This document shows positions 36,579-45,382 of a stretch of 64,000 nucleotides of DNA, piece after piece. How positions within the stretch are numbered: position 1 is the stretch's first letter; the number at the start of each line of letters is the position of its first letter. Origin of the DNA: Roseateles sp. SL47 (lineage in GTDB: Bacteria; Pseudomonadota; Gammaproteobacteria; Burkholderiales; Burkholderiaceae_C); contig NZ_CP113068.1 of the NCBI RefSeq assembly GCF_026625885.1, positions 5,146,001 through 5,210,000 on the forward strand, written 5' to 3'. The translations under genes and the position numbers were made by a program. The notes under the pieces were generated by a model. The model was not told the DNA's origin. It did not search any database and saw nothing but the letters and a program-made list of their open reading frames with translations.

Positions 36579-37264
36579 CCGATGTGATGCCCCCTTCCCC
36601 TCCCCCTCCTCCGCCCCAAGCAGCCGCGACTTCATCCGCAACGGCTGCCGCACTGTCCTCCCACCCTTCACCCGCCCCCGCCAGTGACTGGGTGCTGCGC
36701 TGGCGTCAGGCCTGGGAGCGCCCTGGCAGCACCGCCCTGGATGTTGGTTGCGGCCACGGCCGCCATGTCCGGCTGCTGGCGGGTGCGGGTGTGCAGGTCA
36801 CCGGCGTGGACCGTGATGCGGAGGCCCTCGCCGGCCTGCGCGAACTGCCTCAGGTCGAGATCATCCAGGCCGACATTGAAGCCGGCCCCTGGCCGCTGCA
36901 GGGCCGCCAGTTTGATCTCGTCCTGGTCACCCACTATCTCTGGCGCCCATTGCTGCCGCTGATCAAAGCGGCCGTGGCGCCGGGGGGCTGGTTGATTTAC
37001 GAAACTTTTACCGAGGGACAGCAGACCATCGGCCGCCCGTCCCGGCCCGACTTCCTGCTGCGCCCCGGTGAGCTGCTGAGCGTCTGCGAAGGTTTCCGGG
37101 TGGTGGCATTCGAAGACGGATTTCTTGAGCCGGCGTCCGGCGCGTTGCCCTTGCCCACCGGGGAGACTCCCCCGGTCAACGGGCGTTATGTCCAGCGCGT
37201 TGCTGCGGTGCATGCCAGCGGCGACGGGCCCTCCCAGCCCCCCCGGTACCGGCTGAATCCCTGA
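36575..37264 (+). CDS. class I SAM-dependent methyltransferase
   Basis: The 229-residue protein has a Pro/Ala-rich, disordered start of about 35 residues, then the SAM-binding motif I LDVGCGHGRHVRLLAGAG, motif II GVDRDAEALAGL and an acidic segment EIIQADIEAGPWPL. The closing part (GGWLIYETFTEGQQTIGRPSRPDFLLRPGELL) is typical of TehB/UbiE-like small methyltransferases. The acceptor is unknown. It is translationally coupled to the upstream SDR gene and lies 125 bp before dapA. Confidence 0.85.
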   Translation: MTDVMPPSPPPPPPQAAATSSATAAALSSHPSPAPASDWVLRWRQAWERPGSTALDVGCGHGRHVRLLAGAGVQVTGVDRDAEALAGLRELPQVEIIQADIEAGPWPLQGRQFDLVLVTHYLWRPLLPLIKAAVAPGGWLIYETFTEGQQTIGRPSRPDFLLRPGELLSVCEGFRVVAFEDGFLEPASGALPLPTGETPPVNGRYVQRVAAVHASGDGPSQPPRYRLNP

Positions 37265-37389
37265 CCGGCGCCTGGGTCTTCCCCCCAATCCGGGCGGCGC
37301 TGATCGGGTCCGGTGGGTCCCCCAGCCACCGACTGGCCGGGGAAGCGCCGCCGCTTCAGTAGAATCCGTCAGATCTCGAGGAATCCTCA

Positions 37390-38271
37390 ATGAACGCAAT
37401 TGTTGGCAGCATCGTCGCCTTGGTGACGCCGATGCATGAAGATGGCCGTATCGACTTCGACGGGCTGCGCGCCCTGATCGACTGGCATATCGACCAGGGC
37501 ACGGACGTGATCGGCGTGGTGGGCACGACCGGTGAATCGCCCACCGTCACGATGGAAGAAAACCGCGAGGTGATCCGGGTGGCCGTGGAGCACGTCAAGG
37601 GCCGCAAGCCGGTCCTGGCCGGCACGGGTGCCAATTCCACCGCCGAAGCCATCGAGCTGAGCCACTTTGCCAAGCAGGTTGGCGCGGATGCCACCCTGTC
37701 GGTGGTGCCTTACTACAACAAGCCCTCGCAGGAAGGCATCTACCAGCACTTCAAGGCCATCGCCGAAGCGGTGGACATTCCGATGATGCTGTACAACGTG
37801 CCGGGTCGCACCGTGGCGGACATGAGCCCGGAAACCGCCGTGCGCTGCGCCTCGCTGCCCGGCGTGTTCGGCATCAAGGAAGCCACCGGCAACATTGAAC
37901 GGGCTGCCTGGCTGATCAAGCATGCGCCCAAGCACTTCGGCATCTATTCCGGCGATGACGGTACCGCCGTGGCCCTGATGTTGCTCGGCGGCCGCGGCCA
38001 TGTCAGCGTGACGGCCAACGTGGCCCCACGTGACATGCACGCCATGTGCATGGCCGCCATCGAAGGCCGTGTCCGTGAAGCGACCCAGCTGCACTTCAAG
38101 CTGCTGGGCCTGCACAAGCAACTGTTCTGCGAACCCAGCCCGGCGCCCACCAAGTGGGCCCTGAACCAGCTGGGCCGCTGTGGCAACCATCTGCGCCTGC
38201 CCCTCACCCCGCTGACGGCCCAGGGCCAGCAGCTGGTGGGTGCAGCCATGAAAGAAGCGGGCCTGATCTGA
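37390..38271 (+). CDS. dapA: 4-hydroxy-tetrahydrodipicolinate synthase
   Basis: DapA condenses pyruvate with aspartate semialdehyde in lysine and diaminopimelate synthesis. The 293-residue protein has [21 protein letters not shown], the GTTGESPT motif, the catalytic tyrosine in [14 protein letters not shown] and the Schiff-base lysine in GIKEATGNI. The length is standard. A GAGGA precedes the ATG. The lipoprotein gene bamC follows 130 bp downstream, the same order as in E. coli. Confidence 0.97.
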   Translation: MNAIVGSIVALVTPMHEDGRIDFDGLRALIDWHIDQGTDVIGVVGTTGESPTVTMEENREVIRVAVEHVKGRKPVLAGTGANSTAEAIELSHFAKQVGADATLSVVPYYNKPSQEGIYQHFKAIAEAVDIPMMLYNVPGRTVADMSPETAVRCASLPGVFGIKEATGNIERAAWLIKHAPKHFGIYSGDDGTAVALMLLGGRGHVSVTANVAPRDMHAMCMAAIEGRVREATQLHFKLLGLHKQLFCEPSPAPTKWALNQLGRCGNHLRLPLTPLTAQGQQLVGAAMKEAGLI

Positions 38272-38404
38272 TCCCCCACGGTGGCTCAGGGGTGGCCGAG
38301 TTCGGGCCACCCCGGTCACCGAGGCGGCTCAAGCCTGCTCTAATCCTCTCTCACCCTGTTTCTGAATGCGGCTGGGCCGCGGTGACCAAACGGAGATGTC
38401 TAGC

Positions 38405-39559
38405 GTGACTCGTTCCCTTTCCGATACCTGCGCTTCCACCCCGGTGCGCCTGGCCTGCCTGGTGGCAGTGGCCTCGCTCGCGGCGTGCAGCTCGCTGGAC
38501 AGAATCACCTCGGGTGACAAGGTCGACTACAAGGCCCAGGCCAAGCAGACCACCGGCCTGGATGTGCCGCCCGACCTGACCCAGTTGCCGCGTGACACGC
38601 GCCCGGCCGGTGGCACCGTGAGTGCAGCCCAACTGGCGAGCCAGCCGACCGCTCAGCGCCCCCTCGGCGCAGCCCCCAACACGGTGGCCGTGGCCAAGGC
38701 GGGTGAAGCGGAATTCCAGCGCCTGGGCAACTCCCGCTGGATTCATAGCAACCTGACGCCGGAAGAACTCTGGCCGCAGCTCAAGGCCTTCTGGGGGGAG
38801 CGTGGCCTCCAGGTGGAAAGCGAAGACCCGGCAGTCGGCGTGATGGAAACCAACTGGGCTGAAAACCGCGCCAAGCTGCCGCAGGATTTCATCCGCAAGT
38901 CCATCGGCACCATCCTCGATTCCATCTACTCCACCGGTGAGCGCGACAAGTACCGCACCCGGGTGGAACGCAGCCCGAACGGTGGCACCGACATCTACAT
39001 TGCCCATCGCGGCATGATCGAGGTCTACACCAACAGCCAGAAGGACGACACAGCCTGGCAACCGCGCCCTGCGGATCCGGAGCTGGAGTCCATCATGCTG
39101 TCGCGCCTGCTGCTGAAGCTGGGCGGCAAGGAAGACGCGGCCCAGGCCGTGGCCGCCAACCAGCCGGTGCCGCAAGGGTTCGAGAGCCGCCCCGCACCCA
39201 CACCACGCTCGCTGGCGGATGTGCCGAACAGCATCCAGCTCAACGAAGGGTTCGACCGCGCCTGGCGCCGGGTGGGCCAGTCGCTGGACCGTCACGGCTT
39301 CACCATCGAAGACCGCGATCGCAAGCAGGGCCTGTTCTTCCTGCGCTACGCCGACCCCAATCAGGCCGGCAAGGACGAACCGGGCTTCTGGTCTCGCCTG
39401 TTCGGCTCGGACAAGGCGACGGCTTCGGTGCGTTACCGCGTGGCGGTCAAGTCCGAGGGTGAACGTTCCACCGTGGTCATCCTGGACGACAAAGGCCAGC
39501 AGCAGACCAACGAAATGGCCAAGCGCATTCTGCAACTGCTGCTGGAAGATCTGCGCTGA
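38405..39559 (+). CDS. bamC: outer membrane assembly lipoprotein BamC
   Basis: BamC is a lipoprotein of the BAM complex that inserts beta-barrel proteins. The 384-residue product has a lipoprotein signal ending LAAC (lipidated Cys28), then the conserved unstructured segment VDYKAQAKQTTGLDVPPDLTQL and two helix-grip domains (LPQDFIRKSIGTILDSIYSTGERDKYRTRVE and the later DRDRKQGLFFLRYADP). I chose the GTG at 38405 because GGAG lies eight bases upstream; the ATG at 38396 directly abuts that GGAG. A terminator follows 21 bp downstream, and dapA is upstream as usual. Confidence 0.93.
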   Translation: MTRSLSDTCASTPVRLACLVAVASLAACSSLDRITSGDKVDYKAQAKQTTGLDVPPDLTQLPRDTRPAGGTVSAAQLASQPTAQRPLGAAPNTVAVAKAGEAEFQRLGNSRWIHSNLTPEELWPQLKAFWGERGLQVESEDPAVGVMETNWAENRAKLPQDFIRKSIGTILDSIYSTGERDKYRTRVERSPNGGTDIYIAHRGMIEVYTNSQKDDTAWQPRPADPELESIMLSRLLLKLGGKEDAAQAVAANQPVPQGFESRPAPTPRSLADVPNSIQLNEGFDRAWRRVGQSLDRHGFTIEDRDRKQGLFFLRYADPNQAGKDEPGFWSRLFGSDKATASVRYRVAVKSEGERSTVVILDDKGQQQTNEMAKRILQLLLEDLR

Positions 39560-39580
39560 GCCGCAGGCCTTCTCCCCAGC

Positions 39581-39608
39581 AAAACGCCACCCTCGGGTGG
39601 CGTTTTTA
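39581..39608 (+). terminator. rho-independent terminator after bamC
   Basis: AACGCCACC and GGGTGGCGTT pair around a three-base loop and are followed by TTTATTT. It closes the dapA-bamC unit. Confidence 0.88.
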
Positions 39609-39690
39609 TTTGGATATTTGGAATATCCACTCTAATACCAGTGCCGAAGTGTTTGATTTAAAACTGGCAAGGCTGATAAAAAGTGCAAAA

Positions 39691-39724
39691 AGAAAAAGCC
39701 GCCTGGGCCAAAGGCCAGGCGGCT
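39691..39724 (-). terminator. rho-independent terminator of the small lipoprotein gene
   Basis: On the minus strand AGCCGCCTGG and CCAGGCGGCT form a 10-bp stem around a short loop, followed by TTTTTCTTTTT. It lies 22 bp after the small lipoprotein stop codon. Confidence 0.9.
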
Positions 39725-39745
39725 TTCTCGCGGACGAAGATCGTC

Positions 39746-39946
39746 TTAGTTGCTAGCGGCCGAAGCGGGAGCCGAAGCGTCAACGGCCGGAGCCGAAGCG
39801 GCGTCCACCACCGGAGCCGAAGCGGGAGCCGAAGCTTCCGGAGCGGGAGTAGCGACGGGAGCAGGAGCCGGAGCTTCTTCCTTCTTGCCGCAAGCGGTCA
39901 GTGCAACAGCGGCCAGCAGGGAGGCCAACAGGATCGACTTTTTCAT
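39746..39946 (-). CDS. small Ala/Pro-rich lipoprotein
   Basis: The 66-residue precursor has a clean lipoprotein signal (MKKSILLASLLAAVALTAC) with Cys19 as the lipid anchor, leaving a 48-residue mature part of GKKEEAPAPAP followed by Ala, Pro, Ser and Val repeats. It has no known domain. The start is supported by GAGGA seven bases upstream. The gene has its own promoter region and a strong terminator, suggesting substantial expression. It could be a small envelope spacer or stress lipoprotein; the role is unknown. Confidence 0.8.
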   Translation of the reverse strand: MKKSILLASLLAAVALTACGKKEEAPAPAPVATPAPEASAPASAPVVDAASAPAVDASAPASAASN

Positions 39947-39979
39947 ACTTGTCCTCAAGTAACTTTTAGACGAACAATC

Positions 39980-40016
39980 AATTACCGGTAATTAATGAAG
40001 CCGTACAACTGTGCAA
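39980..40016 (-). promoter_or_regulatory. promoter and palindromic operator of small lipoprotein gene
   Basis: On the minus strand TTGCAC (40016-40011) and TAATTA (39994-39989) are spaced 16 bp and could be the -35 and -10 elements. A perfect 14-bp palindrome, aattaccggtaatt (39980-39993), overlaps the -10 and would lie around the transcription start, a good place for a repressor. Confidence 0.42.
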
Positions 40017-40022
40017 GTGGAC

Positions 40023-40044
40023 TAGCCAGGGGTTAGCCAAGGGT
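40023..40044. repeat. 11-bp direct repeat upstream of small lipoprotein promoter
   Basis: The units tagccaggggt and tagccaagggt differ at one base and abut each other, just upstream of the putative -35 element. One helical turn separates them, which would suit two regulator molecules on the same face of the DNA. Confidence 0.5.
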
Positions 40045-40153
40045 TAATCGCGGTCAAGTACGAATGCACGAACTTCAAGCAGACCAAGACGGGGAAAACC
40101 TCGAGCGCTTTCCTCGCCTAGCCAAAGATTATAGCCATCAGTTTGTAATCTCC

Positions 40154-40651
40154 TTACAAGCCCAGGGTGCTACCCGCGAATGAATCGGTAGAGCGTTGCT
40201 CAATAGCGTCAAACCATTCCTTCGTCGTGGCCTCCTCCCGGGCATGGCGCAGGGTCAATGACGCCCGGGTGGGAGTCCAACGCTTGAACACCAGCAATCC
40301 GGGTGCCAGCACCACGCCGATCGGCGACGGCTGGCTGCGTTCACTGCTGTCCGCCGGCTCGAACGCTTTGGCAGTGACGACGTGATCATGCCATTGACGC
40401 CACTGCACAAAACGCGGGTGCGCACGACGTAGAGGCTCGTAATCCGCCGCCAGCAGCCGCAGGCGGCGGTGCGGCAGCGCCCAGCCATGCAGTTCCTCCA
40501 GCAAGGCAGCGTCAGACAGCGGCCAGTCACCGAAATCCGTGTCCATCCAGCAGAGCTCGCGGCCCGCCTGCTCAGCACACACCTGCAAGACGTGACGCAA
40601 CAGTTGCTGAATCTCGTCTCTCGATTCGTAAACGCCGTCCTGCAGTTCCAT
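40154..40651 (-). CDS. conserved protein of unknown function downstream of ribosomal oxygenase
   Basis: I do not recognise a characterised family for this 165-residue protein; it resembles the uncharacterised proteins encoded next to cupin/JmjC oxygenase genes in Burkholderiales (possibly DUF7931). It is soluble, with no signal or membrane segment. Notable blocks are SRDEIQQLLRHVLQ, ELCWMDTDFGDWPLSDAALLEELHGWA and HPRFVQWRQWHDHV, faintly like phospholipase D-like folds, but no HKD motif is present. The upstream oxygenase gene ends 19 bp before its ATG, so the two are likely co-transcribed. Confidence 0.65.
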   Translation of the reverse strand: MELQDGVYESRDEIQQLLRHVLQVCAEQAGRELCWMDTDFGDWPLSDAALLEELHGWALPHRRLRLLAADYEPLRRAHPRFVQWRQWHDHVVTAKAFEPADSSERSQPSPIGVVLAPGLLVFKRWTPTRASLTLRHAREEATTKEWFDAIEQRSTDSFAGSTLGL

Positions 40652-40670
40652 GCGTGCTCCCGTGGGCGCC

Positions 40671-42017
40671 TCAGAGGGGCTGCACCCAGCCGTCTTCCGC
40701 CCATTGATCCAGCAGATCCCGTGCCCCCTCGCTCAGCCGGGCCACATCACCCGCCGAGAGGCGGCGCTGGTCAGCCAGGCGCCGCATCAGCGTCGCGTCG
40801 CGGCCGCCCGCGCGGAAGGAGGCGCCGTTGATGAAGATGTGGGCCTTGTCATACATCATCCGGCTGCGCGCATCCAGCCGGACATCCCCCCCTTCCGCCA
40901 GGGCTTCACCCGCATCAAAGAACACCAGCGGCTTGGGTTCGGTCAGAGCTTCGCCCAGCGCACGCTCCAGGGCCAGCGGCTCATGCACCGCCTTGAGCAC
41001 GGCCTCGCGTGCAAAGGCCACCAGGGCCTCGGGAATGAGGCCAGGCGCCACGGTGGCGGGCTGACGGGGATCGACATACATGCGGTCGGACCCCGGCACA
41101 TCGTCTTCGTCGCCTTCGTCGGTCAGGCGGACCAGCAACTCATTGGCCAGCTCTGCGCGCCAGGGTGAACGGAAGCCCACCGACGCGGTCATGCAATCGC
41201 CGCCCACCGCCACACCGTCATGGGCCCAGCCGGGCGGCAGGTAGAGCATGTCGCCCGGTTCCAGGATGAAGTCCTGCTCGGGGGTGAAGTCCGCCAGGAC
41301 CTTCAGCGGGACATCGCTCCGCAGTTCACCGGTGGTGGCCACGCCACGACGGCCAATGTGCCAGTGCCGGCGTCCGCTGACCTGGATGAGGAAGACATCG
41401 TAGGAATCGAAATGGGGGCCGACACCACCGCCGTCACTGGCATAGGACAGCATCAGATCGTCCAGCCGGGCCTCAGGCACAAAACGGAAGCGGTTCAGAA
41501 GCTCGTGGGCCGCGGGCACATGCAGGTCCAGGCCCTGCAGCAGCACCGTCCATTGCGGCTTGCTCCAGGCCGGCAGCTTGCTGATGGGGCCCTTGCGCAG
41601 GGACCAGCGGTCGCCCGGTTGCTGGCTGACCAGACGGGACTCCACCTCGTCACTGGCCGCGAGCCGGGCCACGGTGGCGCGGTCAATGGGCGGCACCACG
41701 CCGGGCAAGGCCTGGCGCACCAGCAAGGGCTGCTTCTGCCAGTGGCGCTTCATGAACTGTTCCGGGCTCAGGCCGCCCAGCAATTCGGTGGGGACGGAGA
41801 TGTCCAGGCCGGAGCCGGAGGCCTTGGCCTTGGTGGTGGCTTTGGTGGTGGCTTTGGTGGCGCCCTTGGTGGTGGCTTTGGTGGTGGCTTTGGTGGCGCC
41901 CTTGGTGGTGGCTTTTGTGGTGGCCTTGGCAGCGACACCACGGTCGGCCCTTGTTGAAGTCTTGGGCGCAGCAGGCACCGCAGCGGCGGTGGCGTTCTTG
42001 GTGTTCTTGGCAGTCAT
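40671..42017 (-). CDS. JmjC/cupin ribosomal oxygenase with histone-like N-terminal repeats
   Basis: The core (residues about 70-448) matches the YcfD/RoxA family of Fe(II)/2-oxoglutarate oxygenases that hydroxylate an arginine of ribosomal protein L16. Iron ligands are visible as H202 and D204 in GPHFDSYDVFLIQVSGRRHW and H266 in LPPGWAHDG. The C-terminal winged-helix part (LMRRLADQRRLSAGDVARL) is present. Family members are about 370-390 residues; this one has an extra N-terminal tail (about 1-68) made of KATTKATTKGAT repeats, resembling histone H1. The tail's role is unknown. Confidence 0.85.
   Translation of the reverse strand: MTAKNTKNATAAAVPAAPKTSTRADRGVAAKATTKATTKGATKATTKATTKGATKATTKATTKAKASGSGLDISVPTELLGGLSPEQFMKRHWQKQPLLVRQALPGVVPPIDRATVARLAASDEVESRLVSQQPGDRWSLRKGPISKLPAWSKPQWTVLLQGLDLHVPAAHELLNRFRFVPEARLDDLMLSYASDGGGVGPHFDSYDVFLIQVSGRRHWHIGRRGVATTGELRSDVPLKVLADFTPEQDFILEPGDMLYLPPGWAHDGVAVGGDCMTASVGFRSPWRAELANELLVRLTDEGDEDDVPGSDRMYVDPRQPATVAPGLIPEALVAFAREAVLKAVHEPLALERALGEALTEPKPLVFFDAGEALAEGGDVRLDARSRMMYDKAHIFINGASFRAGGRDATLMRRLADQRRLSAGDVARLSEGARDLLDQWAEDGWVQPL
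41826..41927. repeat. 36-bp coding tandem repeat in oxygenase N-terminus
   Basis: The DNA encodes KATTKATTKGAT twice and then KATTKATTK, a 12-residue (36-bp) unit of about 2.75 copies, itself built from a 12-bp subunit. Copy-number change would lengthen or shorten the basic tail in frame. Confidence 0.9.
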
Positions 42018-42072
42018 GTCGGCATTGTCCTCGGTTCAGCCGGGCGGGAATCGGCCATGCGAGAATCCGTTG

Positions 42073-42594
42073 ATGCAAATCACTGCCCCCTGCGTAGTCT
42101 CCCTGACGTGGAGACTGGAAGATGCCCAAGGCCAGTCCGTGGAAGAACTGAATCCCGCAATGGAATTTTTCTACGGCGGCGATGACCTGTTTGCCAAAGT
42201 CGAGGAGGCTCTGGCGGGCCATGTCGTCGGCGACGAGGTCAGCGTGGCGCTGCAGCCGGAAGATGCCTTCGGCGACTATGAAAGCGACCTGGTCTGCTTC
42301 GAGGCGCGCGAAATCTTCCCCGAGAACGTGGTGGTAGGCATGCAGTTCGAAGGCCTGCCCGAAGGCGCAGCCACGCCGGACATGCCGGCCGACCGCATCT
42401 ACACCGTGACCGAGATCTACCCCGAGCATGTGGTGCTGGATGGCAACCATCCGCTGGCGGGCATCGGCCTGCGCATTCACGTCACGGTCTGCGACGTGCG
42501 GGAAGCCACCGAAGAAGAGATTGAAGCCGGCACCCTGGGCGACTCCGGCTTGACCGTGCTCAACGGCCCCGCGCCGGACGAACCGCTGCACTGA
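42073..42594 (+). CDS. FKBP-type peptidyl-prolyl isomerase, SlyD-like
   Basis: The 173-residue protein has the SlyD-like FKBP arrangement: VVSLTWRLEDAQGQSVEELNPAMEFFYGGDDLFAKVEEAL, then EVSVALQPEDAFGDYESDLV, an inserted-flap part (residues about 75-125) and the closing HPLAGIGLRIHVTVCDVREAT. It catalyses proline isomerisation and acts as a chaperone in the cytoplasm. Unlike E. coli SlyD it lacks a histidine-rich metal-binding tail. The start is the ATG at 42073; the ribosome site is weak. It is divergent from the oxygenase gene. Confidence 0.88.
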   Translation: MQITAPCVVSLTWRLEDAQGQSVEELNPAMEFFYGGDDLFAKVEEALAGHVVGDEVSVALQPEDAFGDYESDLVCFEAREIFPENVVVGMQFEGLPEGAATPDMPADRIYTVTEIYPEHVVLDGNHPLAGIGLRIHVTVCDVREATEEEIEAGTLGDSGLTVLNGPAPDEPLH

Positions 42595-42669
42595 TCCACC
42601 CGCACGGGTCGAGGCTCAGGAAGCCCGGGAGCCTGGTGAAGCGCGCCTGGTGGGGGCCCGCAACGTCCC

Positions 42670-43119
42670 TCAGCCCTTGCCCGTCGACCCGAACCCGCCT
42701 TCGCCGCGTGCCGAGGCGTCGAAGTCGTCCACCAGGCGGAACTGCGCCTGCACCACCGGCACGATCACCAATTGGGCCATGCGGTCCATCGGCTGCAGCG
42801 TGAAGGCCTCCTGGCCCCGGTTCCAGACGCTCACCATCAACTGGCCCTGGTAGTCCGAGTCGATCAGGCCGACCAGATTGCCCAGCACGATGCCGTGCTT
42901 GTGGCCCAGGCCGGAGCGCGGCAGGATGATCGCCGCCAGCCGGGGGTCGCCAATGTGGATGGCCAGACCGGTGGGCACCAGGCTCGTCTGGCCAGGGGCG
43001 ATGGTGAGCGGGGCATCCAGGCAGGCCCGCAGGTCCAGGCCGGCACTGCCCGACGTGGCATACGCCGGCAGGTGCTCCGCCATGCGGGCGTCAAGGACTT
43101 TCAGATCAATCGTGGTCAT
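42670..43119 (-). CDS. dut: deoxyuridine 5'-triphosphate nucleotidohydrolase (dUTPase)
   Basis: Dut hydrolyses dUTP to dUMP, keeping uracil out of DNA. The 149-residue trimeric-type enzyme shows the five motifs: [48 protein letters not shown] and the C-terminal [11 protein letters not shown]. The length is normal. It follows coaBC by 28 bp, a common arrangement in proteobacteria, and is convergent with the FKBP gene. Confidence 0.96.
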   Translation of the reverse strand: MTTIDLKVLDARMAEHLPAYATSGSAGLDLRACLDAPLTIAPGQTSLVPTGLAIHIGDPRLAAIILPRSGLGHKHGIVLGNLVGLIDSDYQGQLMVSVWNRGQEAFTLQPMDRMAQLVIVPVVQAQFRLVDDFDASARGEGGFGSTGKG

Positions 43120-43147
43120 AGGGAAGAGTAAGGTCGGGCGGGGCGGG

Positions 43148-44377
43148 TCAGGCGGGATACGTCGTCAGGCGCTGGGCGATTTCGCGGACCAGTTCCCGCG
43201 CCAGGGTGAGCTTGTCGGCACGCGACAGTTCACGCTCCCCGCGGGCATCCACCAGCACCAGCGTATTGTCGTCCTGACCGAAGGTGGCCGGACCCAGATT
43301 GCCCACGATCAGCGGCACATTCTTGCGCTGACGCTTTTCACGAGCATGCTTCACCAGATCCTGGCTTTCGGCAGCGAAGCCCACGCACAGCGGCGGACGC
43401 GGCAGCGCGGCGACGGTGGCGAGGATGTCGGGGTTCTCGGCCAGTTCCAGGCGCGGAATCTCTGCTGCGCCCGGCGCAGCGTTCTTCTTGATCTTGTGGG
43501 TCTGGGCCTGGGCCGGACGCCAGTCCGCCACAGCGGCCGTGGCCACGAACACGTGATGAGACGCCGCCAGCGGCAGCACCGCCTCCAGCATCTCGCGGGC
43601 GCTCTGCACGTCGATGCGGCGCACGCCCTGCGGCGTTGGCAGATGTACCGGCCCGGCCACCAGCGTGACATCGGCCCCCGCCTCCGCTGCTGCGCGGGCC
43701 ACCGCAAACCCCATCTTGCCGCTGGAGCGATTGGTGATGCCGCGCACCGGGTCGATGGCTTCGTAGGTGGGCCCGGCCGTGATCAGCAGCTTGCGGCCGG
43801 CCAGCACCTTGGGCTGGAAGTGCGCCACCACCAGCTCCAGCAACTGCTGCGGCTCGAGCATGCGGCCGTCGCCCACTTCACCACAGGCCTGGTCGCCGTT
43901 GCCGACCCCCAGCACCACGGCACCATCGGCCTGCACCTGGCGGACATTCCGCTGGGTGGCCGGATGGGCCCACATTTCGCGGTTCATCGCCGGGGCCACC
44001 AGCAAAGCGCAGCGATGCGCCGGGCGCGCCAGCGCGGTCAAGGTCAGCAGATCGTCGGCGCGGCCCTGCGCCAGTCTGGCCATCACATCGCCACTGGCCG
44101 GCGCGATCAGCATCGCATCGGCCTCGCGGCTGAGGTTGATGTGGGCCATGTTGTTGTCCGGTCGGGCATCCCATTGGCTGGTGAAGACCGGTCGGTTGGA
44201 CAGCGCCTGCATCGTCACCGGCGTGATGAACGACTCGGCGGCCTCCGTCATGATGACCTGCACGGTGGCGCCAGCTTTCACCAGCAGCCGCGTCAGCTCG
44301 GCAATCTTGTAGCAGGCAATGCCACCGGACAGGCCCAGCAGCAGGTGCTTGCCGGCCAAAGGATTGGATTCGGACAT
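43148..44377 (-). CDS. coaBC: bifunctional phosphopantothenoylcysteine decarboxylase/phosphopantothenate-cysteine ligase
   Basis: CoaBC makes 4'-phosphopantetheine in two steps of coenzyme A synthesis. Residues 1-190 are the FMN-dependent decarboxylase ([27 protein letters not shown] with the active site, DGRML); from about 200 the ligase part begins ([27 protein letters not shown]). The later AAVADWRP and KIKK segments are typical. The total of 409 residues is normal. The ATG at 44377 was chosen over a longer frame by family start. dut follows closely. Confidence 0.96.
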   Translation of the reverse strand: MSESNPLAGKHLLLGLSGGIACYKIAELTRLLVKAGATVQVIMTEAAESFITPVTMQALSNRPVFTSQWDARPDNNMAHINLSREADAMLIAPASGDVMARLAQGRADDLLTLTALARPAHRCALLVAPAMNREMWAHPATQRNVRQVQADGAVVLGVGNGDQACGEVGDGRMLEPQQLLELVVAHFQPKVLAGRKLLITAGPTYEAIDPVRGITNRSSGKMGFAVARAAAEAGADVTLVAGPVHLPTPQGVRRIDVQSAREMLEAVLPLAASHHVFVATAAVADWRPAQAQTHKIKKNAAPGAAEIPRLELAENPDILATVAALPRPPLCVGFAAESQDLVKHAREKRQRKNVPLIVGNLGPATFGQDDNTLVLVDARGERELSRADKLTLARELVREIAQRLTTYPA

Positions 44378-44529
44378 AGCGTGCGACTCTATCAGCGCAG
44401 GCCCGGCCCGGAACACAACCGGATCAAGACCCGCCGGTCAACTGACCTTGGTCATGAGGCTCTCCGTACCGAACGCGCACAGCGCGCACGAAACCGGAGC
44501 AGGACACTTCTGAAACGGCAGAGACGGTT

Positions 44530-45285
44530 CTACTTGCGGCGGAACACCAGGTCCCAGACGCCATGGCCCAGCTTGAGGCCGCGGTTCTCGAACTTGGTGA
44601 GCGGGCGATAGGCCGGCTTGTCGGCATAACCGGCATCCGGCGCGGTGTTGACCAGGTCCGGGTCGGCCCCGAGCACCTCCAGCATCTGTTCCGCATACGG
44701 CGCCCAGTCGGTGGCGCAGTGCAGATAACCGCCCGGCGCGAGATGCTTCACCAGACGGGCCACAAACGGCGGCTGGATGAGGCGGCGCTTGTTGTGGCGC
44801 TTCTTGTGCCAGGGGTCTGGGAAGAAGATGTGGACACCGGCCAGGGAGGCTTCTGGAATCATGTGCTCCAGCACTTCCACCGCGTCGTGCTGGAAGATGC
44901 GGATATTGGAGATGTCCTGCTCGCCGATGAGCTTGAGCAGCGCGCCCACGCCGGGTTCATGGACCTCGCAGCCGATGAAATCATGGTCGGGCAGGCTGCG
45001 GGCAATCTGCGCCGTGGCGCCCCCCATGCCAAAACCGATTTCCAGCACCACGGGAGACTGGCGGCCAAAGACCTGCGCGGTGTTGAGCGGGCGCTGCTCG
45101 AAGGGCAGCACAAATCGCGGGCCCAGTTCGGCCAGGGCCTTGATCTGCCCCGTGCCCATGCGGCCGGCGCGGACCACAAAGCTGCGGATGCGGGCACGGG
45201 CAGCAGATGCATCGCCACCGTCTGCGGCAGGGTCCGAGTGACCAACATCATGCGGATCGGTGGGAATGGGCGTGGGAAGCGACAT
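44530..45285 (-). CDS. trmB: tRNA (guanine-N7-)-methyltransferase
   Basis: TrmB methylates G46 of tRNA using SAM. The 251-residue protein has a long polar start of about 60 residues, then [17 protein letters not shown] (SAM site), [28 protein letters not shown] (the signature PDPWPKKRHHKRR region) and [16 protein letters not shown]. The later [19 protein letters not shown] is the usual end. The start ATG at 45285 is followed by [10 protein letters not shown]. It lies 152 bp before coaBC on the same strand. Confidence 0.94.
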   Translation of the reverse strand: MSLPTPIPTDPHDVGHSDPAADGGDASAARARIRSFVVRAGRMGTGQIKALAELGPRFVLPFEQRPLNTAQVFGRQSPVVLEIGFGMGGATAQIARSLPDHDFIGCEVHEPGVGALLKLIGEQDISNIRIFQHDAVEVLEHMIPEASLAGVHIFFPDPWHKKRHNKRRLIQPPFVARLVKHLAPGGYLHCATDWAPYAEQMLEVLGADPDLVNTAPDAGYADKPAYRPLTKFENRGLKLGHGVWDLVFRRK

Positions 45286-45382
45286 GGTGGCGAGCAACGG
45301 AAATGGGACCAGCCTCGGTGAACGAGGCCGGCAAGAGAATTGATTTTAGGGGAGTGGGCGATTCAGGCCCTGGGACCGGCGC

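Noticed and set aside
39750..39962. A 70-codon plus-strand frame rich in Ala, Gly and Glu opposite the small lipoprotein
   Set aside because: The minus strand has a lipoprotein signal, a ribosome site and a terminator; the plus frame is its shadow.
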